This document shows positions 10,681 to 20,486 of a stretch of DNA of 64,000 nucleotides, in pieces. A program made the position numbers and the translations under genes. The notes below the pieces were generated by a model, which saw only the letters and a program-made list of their open reading frames with translations, was not told the origin of the DNA and made no database searches. Numbering within the stretch: the first letter of the stretch is position 1; the number at the start of each line of letters is the position of its first letter. This stretch comes from Ancylobacter tetraedralis (GTDB lineage Bacteria; Pseudomonadota; Alphaproteobacteria; Rhizobiales; Xanthobacteraceae): positions 164,739 to 228,738 of the forward strand of contig NZ_JACICD010000007.1 of assembly GCF_014195655.1 (NCBI RefSeq), written 5' to 3'.

Positions 10681-11280
10681 GTGCAGATGAAGGCGACAGC
10701 TCAGGCAACGAGCGTGGTGGCATTCGGCAAGCGGGGCGAGGCGCGGGGCGAGGCGCGGGACAAGCCCGGGCGGCAGGATGCCGCGCCGGCGGCGCAGACC
10801 CGGCGCGAGCCGGCGGCGGACGAGATCGCCCCCCTCTATCAGGAGGCGCTGTCGCTGCTCGAGCGCCTGCACCGCCGGCTGATCGACGTGGTCAATGACG
10901 AATTCGCCCGCCGCGATCGCGAGGACGTGAACGCCATCCAGGCGCTGCTGCTGTTCAATATCGGCGATGCCGAACTCACCGCGGCCGAGCTGCGCACGCG
11001 CGGCTATTATCTCGGCGCCAATGTTTCCTACAATCTGAAGAAGCTGGTCGAGGCCGGCTATCTCGACCACCAGCGCTCGCGCATCGACCGCCGCGCCGTG
11101 CGCATCAAGCTGACGCCGAAAGGCGAGGAAGTGCGCGCCATCGTCGAGGGGCTGTACGGCAAGCACATCACCACGATCGAGCAGATCGGCGGCATCGGGC
11201 GCGAGGACTTCCAGGTGATCAACAAGGCGCTGCAGCGGCTGGAGCGCTTCTGGACCGACCAGATTCTCTACCGGCTGTGA
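10681..11280 (+). CDS. ldtR: MarR-family winged-helix regulator, LdtR-like
   Basis: The C-terminal 150 residues form a MarR domain. The recognition region is TAAELRTRGYYLGANVSYNLKK followed by the wing segment LDHQRSRIDRRAVRIKLTPKG. This matches LdtR, the regulator first studied in Liberibacter and Sinorhizobium for control of L,D-transpeptidase and osmotic tolerance. The first 45 or so residues are charged and probably disordered. The annotated GTG at 10681 is followed two codons later by an ATG (10687), and neither has a strong Shine-Dalgarno. The 126-bp gap upstream probably carries a promoter. Confidence 0.82.
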   Translation: MQMKATAQATSVVAFGKRGEARGEARDKPGRQDAAPAAQTRREPAADEIAPLYQEALSLLERLHRRLIDVVNDEFARRDREDVNAIQALLLFNIGDAELTAAELRTRGYYLGANVSYNLKKLVEAGYLDHQRSRIDRRAVRIKLTPKGEEVRAIVEGLYGKHITTIEQIGGIGREDFQVINKALQRLERFWTDQILYRL

Positions 11281-11330
11281 AGCGGGCGAGGGCGCTCCAC
11301 GCCCTCGCCCGCCCATTCGTCACGTCGGTC

Positions 11331-12359
11331 TCACGCAGTCTCAAAGCCTTCCAGCGTGTTGGCGACGTTGACGCCGATCGCCTCCACCGCATAGCCGCCC
11401 TCCATGACGAACAGCGTCGGCAGGCCGAGCGCGGCGATGCGCCGGCCGATCCTCAGATAATCCGGGCTGTCGAGCCGGAACTGCGAGATCGGGTCGTGCT
11501 TGTAGGTGTCGACGCCGAGCGACACGATGAGCGCGTCCGGCGCGAAGGCGTTCACGCGCCCACAGGCCGCCTCCAGCGCCGCGCTCCAACCCTCGTAATC
11601 CGTGCCCCAGGGCAGCGGGAAATTGGCGTTGAAGCCTTCACCCGCGCCTGCGCCCGTCTCGTCGGCATAGCCCAGGAAATAGGGGAATTCCTGCCTCGGG
11701 TCGGCGTGGATGTTGCACACCAGAACGTCGCCACGCTCGTAGAAAATGGCCTGCGTGCCGTTGCCGTGGTGATAGTCGACATCGAGAATTGCCACGCGCG
11801 CCGCGCCCCGGTCGCGCAGGCTCTGCGCCGCCACCGCCGCGTTGTTGATGAAACAGTAGCCGCCCATGGTTCCGGCATGGGCGTGGTGGCCGGGCGGGCG
11901 GCACAGCGCGAAGGCCGCCCGCTCGCCGCCGGACAGGAGATCGACCCCGGTCAGCGCGGCATCGGCGCCGGCCTGCACGGCATCCCAGGTACCCGCGACG
12001 ATGCAGCAGCCGGCATCGAACGAGAAATGCCCGAGCTTGCCGTCAATGGCGTCCGGCTCGATGAAGCGCATGCCCGGCGCGCGCCAGAAGCTCGGCAGCG
12101 CCGGCGTTTCGCGTCCCTCCGCGGTCCACAATTCCCAGGCCTGCGCGAGGAAGCGGACATAGGCGGGATCGTGCACCGCAAGCAGCGGGTCGAGCCCGTG
12201 CACGGTGGGCTCGATGAGCGGACCGAGGCCGCGCGCGCCGATGGCGTCGAGAATCATCGCCACCCGTTCGGGCTTCTCGAAGGCGGGCACGATCTGCCCG
12301 TTATTGAGCTCGACATGGCCGGAATGGCCGAGATGGCGCGGCGTGTGGATGATCTTCAT
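11331..12359 (-). CDS. histone deacetylase-family amidohydrolase, acetylpolyamine amidohydrolase-like
   Basis: This zinc amidohydrolase has the histone deacetylase fold. The His pair lies in [17 protein letters not shown]. The zinc ligands are Asp195 and His197 ([11 protein letters not shown]) and Asp284 ([11 protein letters not shown]), and the catalytic tyrosine is in [11 protein letters not shown]. The opening [18 protein letters not shown] and the 342-residue length resemble acetylpolyamine amidohydrolases, which deacetylate acetylputrescine or acetylcadaverine. The exact substrate cannot be read from the sequence. The gene stands alone, convergent with ldtR and divergent from glyA. Confidence 0.85.
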   Translation of the reverse strand: MKIIHTPRHLGHSGHVELNNGQIVPAFEKPERVAMILDAIGARGLGPLIEPTVHGLDPLLAVHDPAYVRFLAQAWELWTAEGRETPALPSFWRAPGMRFIEPDAIDGKLGHFSFDAGCCIVAGTWDAVQAGADAALTGVDLLSGGERAAFALCRPPGHHAHAGTMGGYCFINNAAVAAQSLRDRGAARVAILDVDYHHGNGTQAIFYERGDVLVCNIHADPRQEFPYFLGYADETGAGAGEGFNANFPLPWGTDYEGWSAALEAACGRVNAFAPDALIVSLGVDTYKHDPISQFRLDSPDYLRIGRRIAALGLPTLFVMEGGYAVEAIGVNVANTLEGFETA

Positions 12360-12604
12360 CGCGGGTCCCGGATTCGCGGGGGGAAGGGGCGCCGACGATA
12401 GGCGAGCGGCACTTCTCCTGTCATCCGCGCCGGCGGTGTCGCGCCGCTCGGCACCTGCCGCCGCGTCGATGCAAGGCCTGCTGCCGGGAGCGTGCTTTGA
12501 AACGCCGCAGGGGCTGTGCTAAGCGACCCGCCTTGATTTCCGAAGGGTCGACGCGAGGTCGGCCCGAAGGCGTCGCCACCGCCCCGTGCCAGGGAGGCCG
12601 GAAT

Positions 12605-13912
12605 ATGTCGTCCGAAGCCCACGCTTCATCCACCAGCTCCATCAGCCGCTTCTTTGAAGCGCCGCTCGCCGAGACCGATCCCGAGCTCGCCGGCGCCATC
12701 ACCGCCGAGCTCGGTCGCCAGCGCGACGAGATCGAGCTGATCGCGTCCGAGAACATCGTCTCGCGCGCCGTGCTGGAAGCCCAGGGTTCGGTGCTGACCA
12801 ACAAATACGCGGAAGGCTATCCCGGCCGGCGCTATTATGGCGGCTGCCAGTTCGTCGACGTGGCGGAGCAGCTTGCCATCGACCGTGCCAAGCAGCTGTT
12901 CGGCGCCGGCTTCGCCAACGTGCAGCCCCATTCGGGCGCGCAGGCCAACACCGCCGTGTTCTTCGCGCTCATGCAGCCGGGCGATGCCTTCCTCGGCCTC
13001 AACCTCGCCGCCGGTGGCCACCTCACGCATGGCGCGCCGGTGAGCCTGTCGGGCAAGTGGTTCAAGCCGGTGCCGTATAATGTGCGCCGCGACGACCAGC
13101 GCATCGATTACGAGGAAGTCGCCAAGCTCGCCGACGAGCACAAGCCGAAGGTGATCATCGCCGGCGGCTCGGCCTATCCGCGCCATATCGACTTCGCGAA
13201 GATGCGCGCCATCGCCGATTCGGTGGGCGCCTATCTCATGGTCGACATGGCCCATTTCGCCGGCCTGGTGGCGGGCGGCGTGCACCCCAATCCGGTGCCC
13301 CATGCCCATGTCGTCACCACCACGACGCACAAGACCCTGCGCGGCCCGCGCGGCGGCATGATCCTGACCAATGACGAGGACCTCGCCAAGAAGTTCAACT
13401 CGGCGATCTTCCCCGGCATCCAGGGTGGCCCGCTGATGCACGTCATTGCCGCCAAGGCGGTGGCGTTCGGCGAGGCGCTGCAGCCGGAGTTCAAGATCTA
13501 CGCGAAGAACGTGGTCGAGAACGCGCAGGCGCTGGCGGAAAACCTCAAGGGCCACGGCTTCGAGATCGTCTCCGGCGGCACCGACACGCATCTGATGCTG
13601 GTCGACCTGCGGCCGAAGAAACTCACCGGCAAGGTGTCGGAGATCGCGCTCGGGCGTGCCCACATCACCACCAACAAGAACGGCATCCCGTTCGATCCCG
13701 AGAAGCCCTTCGTCACATCCGGCGTGCGCCTCGGCACTCCGGCGGGCACGACGCGCGGCTTCGGTGTCGGCGAGTTCCAGCAGATCGGCGACATGATCGC
13801 CGAGGTGCTGGACGTGCTGTCGCAGAAGGGAACCGACGAGGACAGCCTGGTCGAGGCGGCGGTTCGCGGCAAGGTGGCTGAACTGCTCGCGCGTTTCCCG
13901 ATCTACGGCTGA
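12605..13912 (+). CDS. glyA: serine hydroxymethyltransferase
   Basis: GlyA interconverts serine and glycine with transfer of a one-carbon unit to tetrahydrofolate. The protein has 435 residues. Lys243 in [14 protein letters not shown] binds PLP, and the N-terminal [20 protein letters not shown] and [11 protein letters not shown] motifs are intact. The ATG at 12605 follows a GGGAGG purine run and begins at the family N-terminus; the longer frame upstream is not supported. nrdR follows 24 bp downstream, the usual alphaproteobacterial order glyA-nrdR-ribD. Confidence 0.97.
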   Translation: MSSEAHASSTSSISRFFEAPLAETDPELAGAITAELGRQRDEIELIASENIVSRAVLEAQGSVLTNKYAEGYPGRRYYGGCQFVDVAEQLAIDRAKQLFGAGFANVQPHSGAQANTAVFFALMQPGDAFLGLNLAAGGHLTHGAPVSLSGKWFKPVPYNVRRDDQRIDYEEVAKLADEHKPKVIIAGGSAYPRHIDFAKMRAIADSVGAYLMVDMAHFAGLVAGGVHPNPVPHAHVVTTTTHKTLRGPRGGMILTNDEDLAKKFNSAIFPGIQGGPLMHVIAAKAVAFGEALQPEFKIYAKNVVENAQALAENLKGHGFEIVSGGTDTHLMLVDLRPKKLTGKVSEIALGRAHITTNKNGIPFDPEKPFVTSGVRLGTPAGTTRGFGVGEFQQIGDMIAEVLDVLSQKGTDEDSLVEAAVRGKVAELLARFPIYG

Positions 13913-13936
13913 GGCCCCCGGAACCCAGGTGAACCG

Positions 13937-14458
13937 ATGCGCTGTCCTTATTGCGGAAGTCTCGAAACGCAGGTGAAGGACTCCCGTCCCACCGAGGACA
14001 GCGCCGCCATCCGCCGCCGCCGCATCTGCCCCGATTGCGGCGGCCGCTTCACCACGTTCGAGCGCGTGCAGCTGCGCGAGCTTACCGTGCTCAAGCGCTC
14101 GGGACGGCGCGTGCCGTTCGACCGCGACAAGCTGGCGCGCTCGGTCGAGGTGGCGCTGCGCAAGCGCCCCGTCGATCCCGAGCGGATCGAGCGGCTGGTA
14201 TCCGGTTTGGTGCGCCGGCTGGAGAGCATGGGCGAGAGCGAAATCACCTCCGAGACCATTGGCGAGCTGGTGATGGAGAGCCTGAAACAGCTCGACGACG
14301 TCGCCTATGTCCGCTTCGCCTCGGTCTATCGCAATTTCCGCGAGGCCAAGGATTTCGAGGCCGTGCTCGGCGAGCTCGAGCCGCGCCCGGGCGAGGGCGG
14401 CGATAGCGACGACCTCGCCGCGCCGGCCCGCCGCCGCCCCACCCTTGCCGACGACTGA
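13937..14458 (+). CDS. nrdR: transcriptional repressor NrdR
   Basis: NrdR represses ribonucleotide reductase genes according to ATP/dATP state. The zinc ribbon ligands are Cys3, Cys6, Cys31 and Cys34, followed by the [18 protein letters not shown] signature. The ATP-cone domain runs from about residue 49 to 139 ([16 protein letters not shown] to [14 protein letters not shown]). The last 30 residues are a variable, acidic and proline-rich tail. The stop codon overlaps the first possible ribD start by one base, implying translational coupling. Confidence 0.96.
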   Translation: MRCPYCGSLETQVKDSRPTEDSAAIRRRRICPDCGGRFTTFERVQLRELTVLKRSGRRVPFDRDKLARSVEVALRKRPVDPERIERLVSGLVRRLESMGESEITSETIGELVMESLKQLDDVAYVRFASVYRNFREAKDFEAVLGELEPRPGEGGDSDDLAAPARRRPTLADD

Positions 14459-15609
14459 TGCGGCCGGAAATCGCCGTTTGCCGCCGCCCCCTTATGATGA
14501 AGCCTGACATGCAAGACGAAGCCCTCATGGCCGCCGCGCTCAGCGTTGGCCGGCGCGAACTCGGCCAGACCTGGCCCAATCCCGCCGTCGGAGCGGTGGT
14601 GGTGCGCGAGACGCCCGCCGGCCCGGTCGTGCTCGGGCGCGGCTGGACGTCCAAGGGCGGCCGCCCTCATGCCGAGCCGCAGGCCATCGCGCAGGCGGGC
14701 AAGGCGGCGCACGGGGCGACGCTCTACGTGACGCTGGAGCCCTGCTCCCACCACGGCCAGACACCGCCCTGCGTGGATGCCATCCGCGCCGCCGGGCTCA
14801 AGCGCGTGGTGGCGGCGGTGGAGGATCCGGATTTTCGCGTCGCCGGACGTGGCTTCTCCATCCTGCGCGAGGCGGGCATCGAGGTTGTGGTCGGCCCCGG
14901 CGCGGCGGAGGCGCGCATCGCCCATGCCGGCCATATCCGCCGCGTCACGGAAGGCCGCCCGCATGTCATGCTCAAGCTGGCCATTTCGGCCGATGGCAAG
15001 GTCGGTCTCGCCGGGCGCCGCCCCGCCGCCATCACCGGCGAGGCGACCCGCGGGCGGGTGCACATGCTGCGTGCCACGTTCGACGCGGTGCTCACCGGCA
15101 TCGGCACCGTGCTGGCGGACGACCCGCGGCTGACCTGCCGCCTGCCGGGCATGCTCCACCGCTCGCCGGTGCGTATCGTGCTCGACAGCGAGCTGCGGCT
15201 GCCGGCCACCAGCGCGCTCGCCCGCAGCATCGCGACCGCGCCTCTGTGGATTCTCGCGGCCGAGGATGCGCCGGCGGAGCGCGAGGGGCCGATCGTCGGC
15301 CTCGGGGCGGAGGTGATGCGCGTGCGCCGCCGCGCGGGTGGCGGGCTCGATCTCGACGAGGCGGTGAAGCTGCTGGCGCTGCGCGGTATCACCCGGCTGA
15401 TGGTCGAGGCGGGCCCGCGCGTCGCCGGCGCCTTTGTGCAGAGCCGGCTGGTCGACGAGGCGGATATCTTCCAGGCGCCGCGCGAACTGGGTCCCGAGGC
15501 GCTCGATGCGCTGGAGGGACTGCCGCTTTCGCAACTGGATACCTATCTGTCGGTGACAGAGACCGAACGGCACGGCGCGGATCGGCTCACCATCATGAGG
15601 CGTCGCTAG
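14458..15609 (+). CDS. ribD: bifunctional riboflavin deaminase/reductase RibD
   Basis: RibD carries out the second and third steps of riboflavin synthesis: pyrimidine deamination, then NADPH-dependent ribosyl reduction. The N-terminal deaminase domain has HAEPQAI and the zinc motif PCSHHGQTPPC. The C-terminal reductase domain begins near RPHVMLKLAISADGK and includes LMVEAGPRVAGAF. The ATG at 14458 overlaps the nrdR stop (TGATG). Internal ATGs at 14494 and 14509 fit the usual N-terminus better, so the start is open. Overlap and tight spacing place it in one operon with ribE and ribH. Confidence 0.95.
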   Translation: MRPEIAVCRRPLMMKPDMQDEALMAAALSVGRRELGQTWPNPAVGAVVVRETPAGPVVLGRGWTSKGGRPHAEPQAIAQAGKAAHGATLYVTLEPCSHHGQTPPCVDAIRAAGLKRVVAAVEDPDFRVAGRGFSILREAGIEVVVGPGAAEARIAHAGHIRRVTEGRPHVMLKLAISADGKVGLAGRRPAAITGEATRGRVHMLRATFDAVLTGIGTVLADDPRLTCRLPGMLHRSPVRIVLDSELRLPATSALARSIATAPLWILAAEDAPAEREGPIVGLGAEVMRVRRRAGGGLDLDEAVKLLALRGITRLMVEAGPRVAGAFVQSRLVDEADIFQAPRELGPEALDALEGLPLSQLDTYLSVTETERHGADRLTIMRRR

Positions 15610-16200
15610 ATGTTCACGGGAATCGTCACCGATATCGGCACTGTTCGCACGATCGAGCCGCGCAACGATGTGCGCCGGCTGACCATCGGCACCGTCTACG
15701 ACACCTCCACCATCGCGCTCGGCGCCTCCATCGCCTGCTCGGGCGTGTGCCTCACCGTGGTGGCGGTGCAGCCCGACGCCTTCGAGGTCGAGGCCGCGCC
15801 GGAGACGCTGTCGGTGACGACCGCGCGGGACTGGCAGGTGGGCGGGCGGCTCAATCTTGAACGCGCGCTGAAGATCGGCGACGAGCTTGGCGGCCATATC
15901 GTGCAGGGCCATGTCGATGGCGTCGCCACCGTGGTGGAGCGCGAGGATCTGGGTGAGACGACGCGCTTCGTGTTCGAGGTGCCGGCCGCGCTCGGCCCGT
16001 TCATCGCGGCGAAAGGCTCGGTCACGCTCGACGGCACCTCGCTCACGGTGAACGAGGTAGACGGTCTGCGCTTTTCCTGCCTGCTCATACCGCATACGCT
16101 GGCGCATACGACGTGGGGCGATGTCCAGCCGGGCGGCGCTGTCAATATCGAAGTCGACATGATGGCCCGCTACGCGGCGCGGCTTGCGGAGTTCCGCTGA
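15610..16200 (+). CDS. ribE: riboflavin synthase, alpha subunit
   Basis: This enzyme converts two 6,7-dimethyl-8-ribityllumazines to riboflavin. The 196 residues contain two lumazine-binding repeats. The protein starts [12 protein letters not shown]. The first repeat has [12 protein letters not shown], and the second has [15 protein letters not shown], each after a [15 protein letters not shown] segment. The ATG directly follows the ribD TAG with no gap, so translation is probably coupled. ribH follows 44 bp downstream. Confidence 0.96.
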   Translation: MFTGIVTDIGTVRTIEPRNDVRRLTIGTVYDTSTIALGASIACSGVCLTVVAVQPDAFEVEAAPETLSVTTARDWQVGGRLNLERALKIGDELGGHIVQGHVDGVATVVEREDLGETTRFVFEVPAALGPFIAAKGSVTLDGTSLTVNEVDGLRFSCLLIPHTLAHTTWGDVQPGGAVNIEVDMMARYAARLAEFR

Positions 16201-16244
16201 CGGGTCTACCTCGTCGGCCCATTCAGTTTCATGAGGTTCCAATC

Positions 16245-16742
16245 ATGGCGAGCCCACGCCCGCCGCGTGCTTCCGATGCCGATGTCACGCCGCTCCACGG
16301 CGCGCGCGTGCTCATCGTCGAGGCCCGGTTCTATGACGACATCGCCGACGAGTTGCTCGCCGGTGCGCTGGGAGCCGTCACTGCCGCCGGCGCCAGCGCG
16401 GAGGTCCTCTCGATGCCCGGCGCGCTGGAGATCCCCACCGCCATCGCCATCGCACTCGATGCCGCCGCCGCTGCCGGCACGCCCTATGACGCGGCCGTCG
16501 CGCTCGGCTGCGTGGTGCGCGGGGAGACCTATCATTTCGAGATCGTCGCCGGGGAATCCTCCCGCGCGCTGATGGACCTCGCCGTTTCGCGCCAGCTGCC
16601 GCTCGGCAACGGCATTCTCACGGTCGAGAATGACGCGCAGGCGTGGGTCCGTGCGCGCGTGAGCGAGGGCAACAAGGGTGCCGGCGCGGTCGAGGCGGCG
16701 CTCGCCCTGCTGCGCCTCAAGCGCCGCGTAGGGCAGGCGTGA
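16245..16742 (+). CDS. ribH: 6,7-dimethyl-8-ribityllumazine synthase
   Basis: RibH forms the lumazine precursor of riboflavin from the RibD product and a four-carbon phosphate. The 165 residues match the family: [17 protein letters not shown], the substrate region VPGALEIP-like [14 protein letters not shown], and the catalytic region [20 protein letters not shown]. The ATG at 16245 begins the conserved region; a longer upstream frame would run into ribE and is not supported. The usual lysine/arginine-rich C-terminal end is short here. nusB starts 7 bp after the stop. Confidence 0.95.
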   Translation: MASPRPPRASDADVTPLHGARVLIVEARFYDDIADELLAGALGAVTAAGASAEVLSMPGALEIPTAIAIALDAAAAAGTPYDAAVALGCVVRGETYHFEIVAGESSRALMDLAVSRQLPLGNGILTVENDAQAWVRARVSEGNKGAGAVEAALALLRLKRRVGQA

Positions 16743-16749
16743 GGCGATC

Positions 16750-17262
16750 ATGACCGCGACTCCCAAACCCGTAACCGCCAAGCCTGCGACCTCCAAGCCG
16801 GTCAACCACAAGCCGCTGCGCAAGAGCGCCGCCCGGCTCAATGCGGTGCAGGCGCTCTACCAGATGGATGTGGCGGCGACGCCGCTGCCCGAGATCCTCG
16901 CCCAGTTCGAAAGCCACTGGATCGGCCAGGAGATCGAGGGCGACGAGATCGCCAGCGCCGACCTCAACCTGTTCCGCGACATTGTCGGCGGCGTGGTGCG
17001 CGAGCAGCGGGTGGTCGATCCCGTGCTCGATGCCGCGCTGGTCAATGGCTGGCCGCTCAAGCGCATCGAGGTGGTGCTGCGCGCCGTGCTGCGCGCCGGC
17101 GCCTATGAGCTGGCCGCCCGGCCGGACATTCCCGCCCGTGTCGTGATTGCCGAATATGTGAACGTCGCCGCCGCCTTCCTCGACCGCGACGAGACCGGCA
17201 TGGTCAATGCCGTTCTGGACGGCATTGCCCGCGAGCGGCGGCCCGCCGAGTTCACGGGCTGA
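16750..17262 (+). CDS. nusB: transcription antitermination factor NusB
   Basis: NusB binds boxA RNA with NusE and supports antitermination of rRNA operons. The 170 residues include a lysine, proline and threonine-rich N-terminal leader of about 25 residues. The NusB fold then starts with ARLNAVQALYQMD and continues through LKRIEVVLRAVLRAGAYEL and VVIAEYVNVAAAF. It lies between ribH and thiL in the common alphaproteobacterial rib-nusB-thiL operon, with spacings of 7 and 10 bp. Confidence 0.95.
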   Translation: MTATPKPVTAKPATSKPVNHKPLRKSAARLNAVQALYQMDVAATPLPEILAQFESHWIGQEIEGDEIASADLNLFRDIVGGVVREQRVVDPVLDAALVNGWPLKRIEVVLRAVLRAGAYELAARPDIPARVVIAEYVNVAAAFLDRDETGMVNAVLDGIARERRPAEFTG

Positions 17263-17272
17263 GGGCGCGGCC

Positions 17273-18304
17273 ATGAGCGCGGCGAGCGCGGGCGAGGCCG
17301 GCAATTCCGGCAAGGATCCGGGCTCCGGCGAGGATCGCATGATCGCCCGGCTGTTCGAGCCGCTTGCCCGGCACCCCGGCGCGCTCGGGCTGAAGGACGA
17401 CGCCGCTTTCCTCGACCTGCCTCCCGGCCACCAGCTGGTGCTGACCAAGGACGCGCTGGTTGCCGGCGTCCACTTCTTTTCCGATGACCCGCCAGCCTCC
17501 ATCGCCCGCAAGGCGATGCGGGTGAACCTCTCCGACCTCGCGGCCAAGGGGGCCGCGCCGCTCGGCGTGCTGCTCGCCATCGCCATCCCGCCCGACATGT
17601 CGGCCACCGCGCTGGAAGATTTCGCGCGCGGCCTCGGCGAGGATGCGGAACGCTACGGGGCGCCGCTGCTGGGCGGCGACACGGTGCGCACGCCGGGGCC
17701 CTTCACCGTCTCCATCACCGCGCTCGGCTCGGTGCCGACCGGCGAGATGGTCCGGCGCACCAGCGCCCCGCCGGGCGCGGCGATCGTGGTGACCGGCACG
17801 ATCGGCGACGCGGCGCTCGGCCTGCAATTGCGCCTCGATCCCGGCCGCCCCGGCTTCGCGGCGCTGGATGGCGCGCAGCGCGCCTTTCTCACGGAGCGCT
17901 ATCTGCATCCGCGCCCGCGCCTCGTGCTCGCTGCCAGCCTTCGGGCGCATGCCCTTGCCGCAATGGATGTTTCCGACGGGCTGATCGGCGATCTCGCCAA
18001 GCTGCTCGCGGCCTCTCATATTGCCGGCGAACTCGACGCCGCGCGGGTGCCGCTGAGCGATGCCGCCCGCGCCGCCATCGCCGCCGAGCCGGCGCTGCTG
18101 GAGACGGCGCTCACAGGCGGCGACGACTACGAGCTTCTCGCCGTGATGGCGGAGGCCCATCTCGACGCCTTCCATGCGCGCGCCACCGCGGCGGGCATCG
18201 GCGCGACGGTGATCGGCCGCACCTCGGCCGGCGAGGGGCTGGTGGTGCGGGATGAGCGGGGCGCGCCGTTGGCCTTCGCGCGGAGCAGCTTCAGCCATTT
18301 CTGA
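17273..18304 (+). CDS. thiL: thiamine-monophosphate kinase
   Basis: ThiL phosphorylates thiamine monophosphate to the active diphosphate. The 343-residue protein shows the PurM-like fold: GLKDDAAFLDLPPG, the metal-binding TKDALVAGVHFF, the VNLSDLAAKGAAPLG motif, GGDTVRTPGP and the C-terminal TGGDDYELL. The chosen ATG at 17273 lies 10 bp after nusB. An in-frame upstream ATG inside nusB is unlikely. It is the last gene of the glyA to thiL block. Confidence 0.95.
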   Translation: MSAASAGEAGNSGKDPGSGEDRMIARLFEPLARHPGALGLKDDAAFLDLPPGHQLVLTKDALVAGVHFFSDDPPASIARKAMRVNLSDLAAKGAAPLGVLLAIAIPPDMSATALEDFARGLGEDAERYGAPLLGGDTVRTPGPFTVSITALGSVPTGEMVRRTSAPPGAAIVVTGTIGDAALGLQLRLDPGRPGFAALDGAQRAFLTERYLHPRPRLVLAASLRAHALAAMDVSDGLIGDLAKLLAASHIAGELDAARVPLSDAARAAIAAEPALLETALTGGDDYELLAVMAEAHLDAFHARATAAGIGATVIGRTSAGEGLVVRDERGAPLAFARSSFSHF

Positions 18305-18413
18305 GGGCGGGATGGCCTAAAGGTTAGGCGAACCGCGCATTGCCTCGCGGTGGGGCAGGGCCTAGCCTTCGGGCAAGCTGCCCGTGTACGGCAGCGAGAT
18401 CGGGAACCACGAT

Positions 18414-19178
18414 ATGAAATTCGTCAGGATACTGGCCGCGGCTGCGGCCATGTCGCTCGCCGCCGGGGCCGCGCATGCGGAGATCAAGAAGGTGCGCATC
18501 GGCACGGAAGGTGCCTATCCTCCCTTCAACTCGGTGGATTCGGCCGGCAAGCTGGTTGGCTTCGACATCGATATCGCCAATGCGCTCTGCGAGAAGATGA
18601 AGGTTGAATGCACCTTCGTGGCGCAGGATTGGGATGGCATCATCCCCGCGCTGCTCGCCAAGAAGTACGACGCCATCGTCGCCTCGATGTCGATCACCGA
18701 CGAGCGCAAGGAGAAGGTGGCCTTTACGGTTCCCTACTACCTGACGCCGGGCAATTTCATCGCCCCCAAGGATACGAAGCTCACCGCGATCACCCCCGAG
18801 GCGCTGAAGGGCAAGGTGCTCGGCGCGCAGTCCTCCACGACCGGGGCGACCTATCTCGAGGACAAGTACAAGGGTTCGGAGGTCAAGCTCTACCCGACAC
18901 AGGACGAGGCCAATGCCGACCTCGCCGCCGGCCGCCTCGATGCGGTCGCTGCGGACAAGTTCGTACTCTACGAATGGCTGGAGAAGACCGATTCCGGCAA
19001 GTGCTGCAAGTTCATCGGCCCGGACCTCGCCGACATGAACCCCGATGGCACCGGCATCGCGGTGCGCAAGGAAGACAACGAACTGCGCGAGATGCTGAAC
19101 AAGGCCATCAAGGACATCCAGGCCGACGGCACCTACCAGAAGATCAACGCAAAGTACTTCCCCTTCCCGATCAACTGA
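18414..19178 (+). CDS. periplasmic amino acid-binding protein (HisJ/ArgT family)
   Basis: This is the solute-binding component of a polar amino acid ABC importer. Residues 1-22 form a Sec signal peptide with likely cleavage after AHA. The mature part has the family 3 signature GFDIDIANALCEKMKVECTF, then DAIVASMSITDERKEKVAFT and the ligand-contact region VLGAQSSTTGATY. A conserved-looking CC pair occurs at GKCCKF. The basic amino acid group (lysine, arginine, ornithine, histidine) is the closest match by motif, but the ligand is not proven. No permease or ATPase lies nearby. The FAD oxidoreductase follows 68 bp downstream. Confidence 0.88.
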   Translation: MKFVRILAAAAAMSLAAGAAHAEIKKVRIGTEGAYPPFNSVDSAGKLVGFDIDIANALCEKMKVECTFVAQDWDGIIPALLAKKYDAIVASMSITDERKEKVAFTVPYYLTPGNFIAPKDTKLTAITPEALKGKVLGAQSSTTGATYLEDKYKGSEVKLYPTQDEANADLAAGRLDAVAADKFVLYEWLEKTDSGKCCKFIGPDLADMNPDGTGIAVRKEDNELREMLNKAIKDIQADGTYQKINAKYFPFPIN

Positions 19179-19246
19179 CCCGGGCCGGTGCGGCGGGGCG
19201 TGCCTTTCGGGCCCGCTCCGCCGTCTCCGCCGCAGGACGACCTCCC

Positions 19247-20485
19247 ATGAAAACCGATACGATCGTGCTCGGCGCCGGCATTGTCGGCACCTCGATTGCG
19301 CTCAATCTCGCCGAGCGCGGCCGCTCTGTCGTCCTCGTCGACCGACGTGGCCCGGGCGAGGAAACCTCCTATGGCAATGCCGGCCTGGTGGAGCGCGCCT
19401 CCATCTACCCGACCGCGTTTCCGCGCAGCGTGAAGGCGCTGCTGGACGTGGCGCTGCGCCGCAATCCCGGCGCGAACTATCACTGGAACGCGCTTCCCGG
19501 CCTCATTCCCTGGATGTTCGCCTATTGGCGCGCCTCCGCGCCGGCCCGCATCCTCGACTATGCCCGCGTCATGGATTCGCTGCTGGTGCACACCGTCACC
19601 GAGCACCAGCGCCTCAGCGCGGCCAGCGGCGCCGGGCATTTCTTCCGCGAGGGCGGCTGGCTCAAGCTCTACCGCACCGAGGGCGGGCTCGCGAGCGAGC
19701 GCGCCGAGTTCCCCCTCGCGCGCCATTACGGGCTGACCGCCCGCGAGGTGTCGATCCACGAGGCGCTGGAACTGGAGCCCTCGCTGCGTCCGGTCTTCAC
19801 CGGCGCCGTGCTGTGGTCGGACCCGCACTCCGTCTCCAGCCCCGGCGGCGTGACGCAGACCTATGCCGCCCACCTGCCGCAGCTAGGTGGCCAGGTGCTG
19901 CGCGGAGACGCGCGCACGCTGGCGAGGTTCGGCGAGGGCTGGTCGGTCAAGACCGAGGAGGGTGCCGTCGAGGCGCCGAACGTGGTGGTGGCATTGGGGC
20001 CATGGGCGATGGATGTGCTGCGGCCGTTCGGCGTCAACCTGCCGCTGCAGGTTAAGCGCGGCTATCACATGCACTATCGGCCCGAGGGCAATGCCAGCCT
20101 CGCGCGGCCGATTCTGGACGAGGAGGGCGGCTATGTCATCACGCCCATGCAGGGTGGCATCCGCCTGACCACGGGTGTGGAATTCGCCGGCCGCGATGCG
20201 CCCCGCAGTCCTGTCCAGCTCGACCAGACGGAAATTCTGGCGCGCGGCCTGTTTCCGCTCGGCCCGCGGGCGGAAGCGGAGCCATGGATGGGCTCGCGCC
20301 CCGCATTCCCTGACATGTTGCCGGTGATCGGTGCCGCACCGGGACAGAAGGGAATGTGGCTGGCGATCGGCCACCAGCATCTGGGCTTCACGCTCGGCCC
20401 GATAACCGGGCGCCTGCTCGCCGACATGATGGACGGGGTGACGCCGGTGGTCGATCCCGCCCCCTTCGCCGCGACGCGGTTCTAG
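19247..20485 (+). CDS. FAD-dependent amino acid dehydrogenase/oxidase, DadA-like
   Basis: The protein has 412 residues. The N-terminal dinucleotide fold carries GAGIVGTSIALNLAERG at residues 8-24 and the ribose-binding VVLVDR strand. The DAO-type segment PGEETSYGNAGLVERAS and the C-terminal FPDMLPVIGAAPG are typical of D-amino acid dehydrogenases and related oxidases. The ATG at 19247 begins the fold exactly. It follows an amino acid-binding protein, so uptake and oxidation of the same amino acid is a reasonable guess, though substrate chirality is unknown. Confidence 0.85.
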   Translation: MKTDTIVLGAGIVGTSIALNLAERGRSVVLVDRRGPGEETSYGNAGLVERASIYPTAFPRSVKALLDVALRRNPGANYHWNALPGLIPWMFAYWRASAPARILDYARVMDSLLVHTVTEHQRLSAASGAGHFFREGGWLKLYRTEGGLASERAEFPLARHYGLTAREVSIHEALELEPSLRPVFTGAVLWSDPHSVSSPGGVTQTYAAHLPQLGGQVLRGDARTLARFGEGWSVKTEEGAVEAPNVVVALGPWAMDVLRPFGVNLPLQVKRGYHMHYRPEGNASLARPILDEEGGYVITPMQGGIRLTTGVEFAGRDAPRSPVQLDQTEILARGLFPLGPRAEAEPWMGSRPAFPDMLPVIGAAPGQKGMWLAIGHQHLGFTLGPITGRLLADMMDGVTPVVDPAPFAATRF

Positions 20486-20486
20486 A

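Noticed and set aside
14440..14460. Possible FMN riboswitch before the riboflavin genes
   Set aside because: nrdR and ribD overlap and no RFN-type conserved pairing segments are visible.
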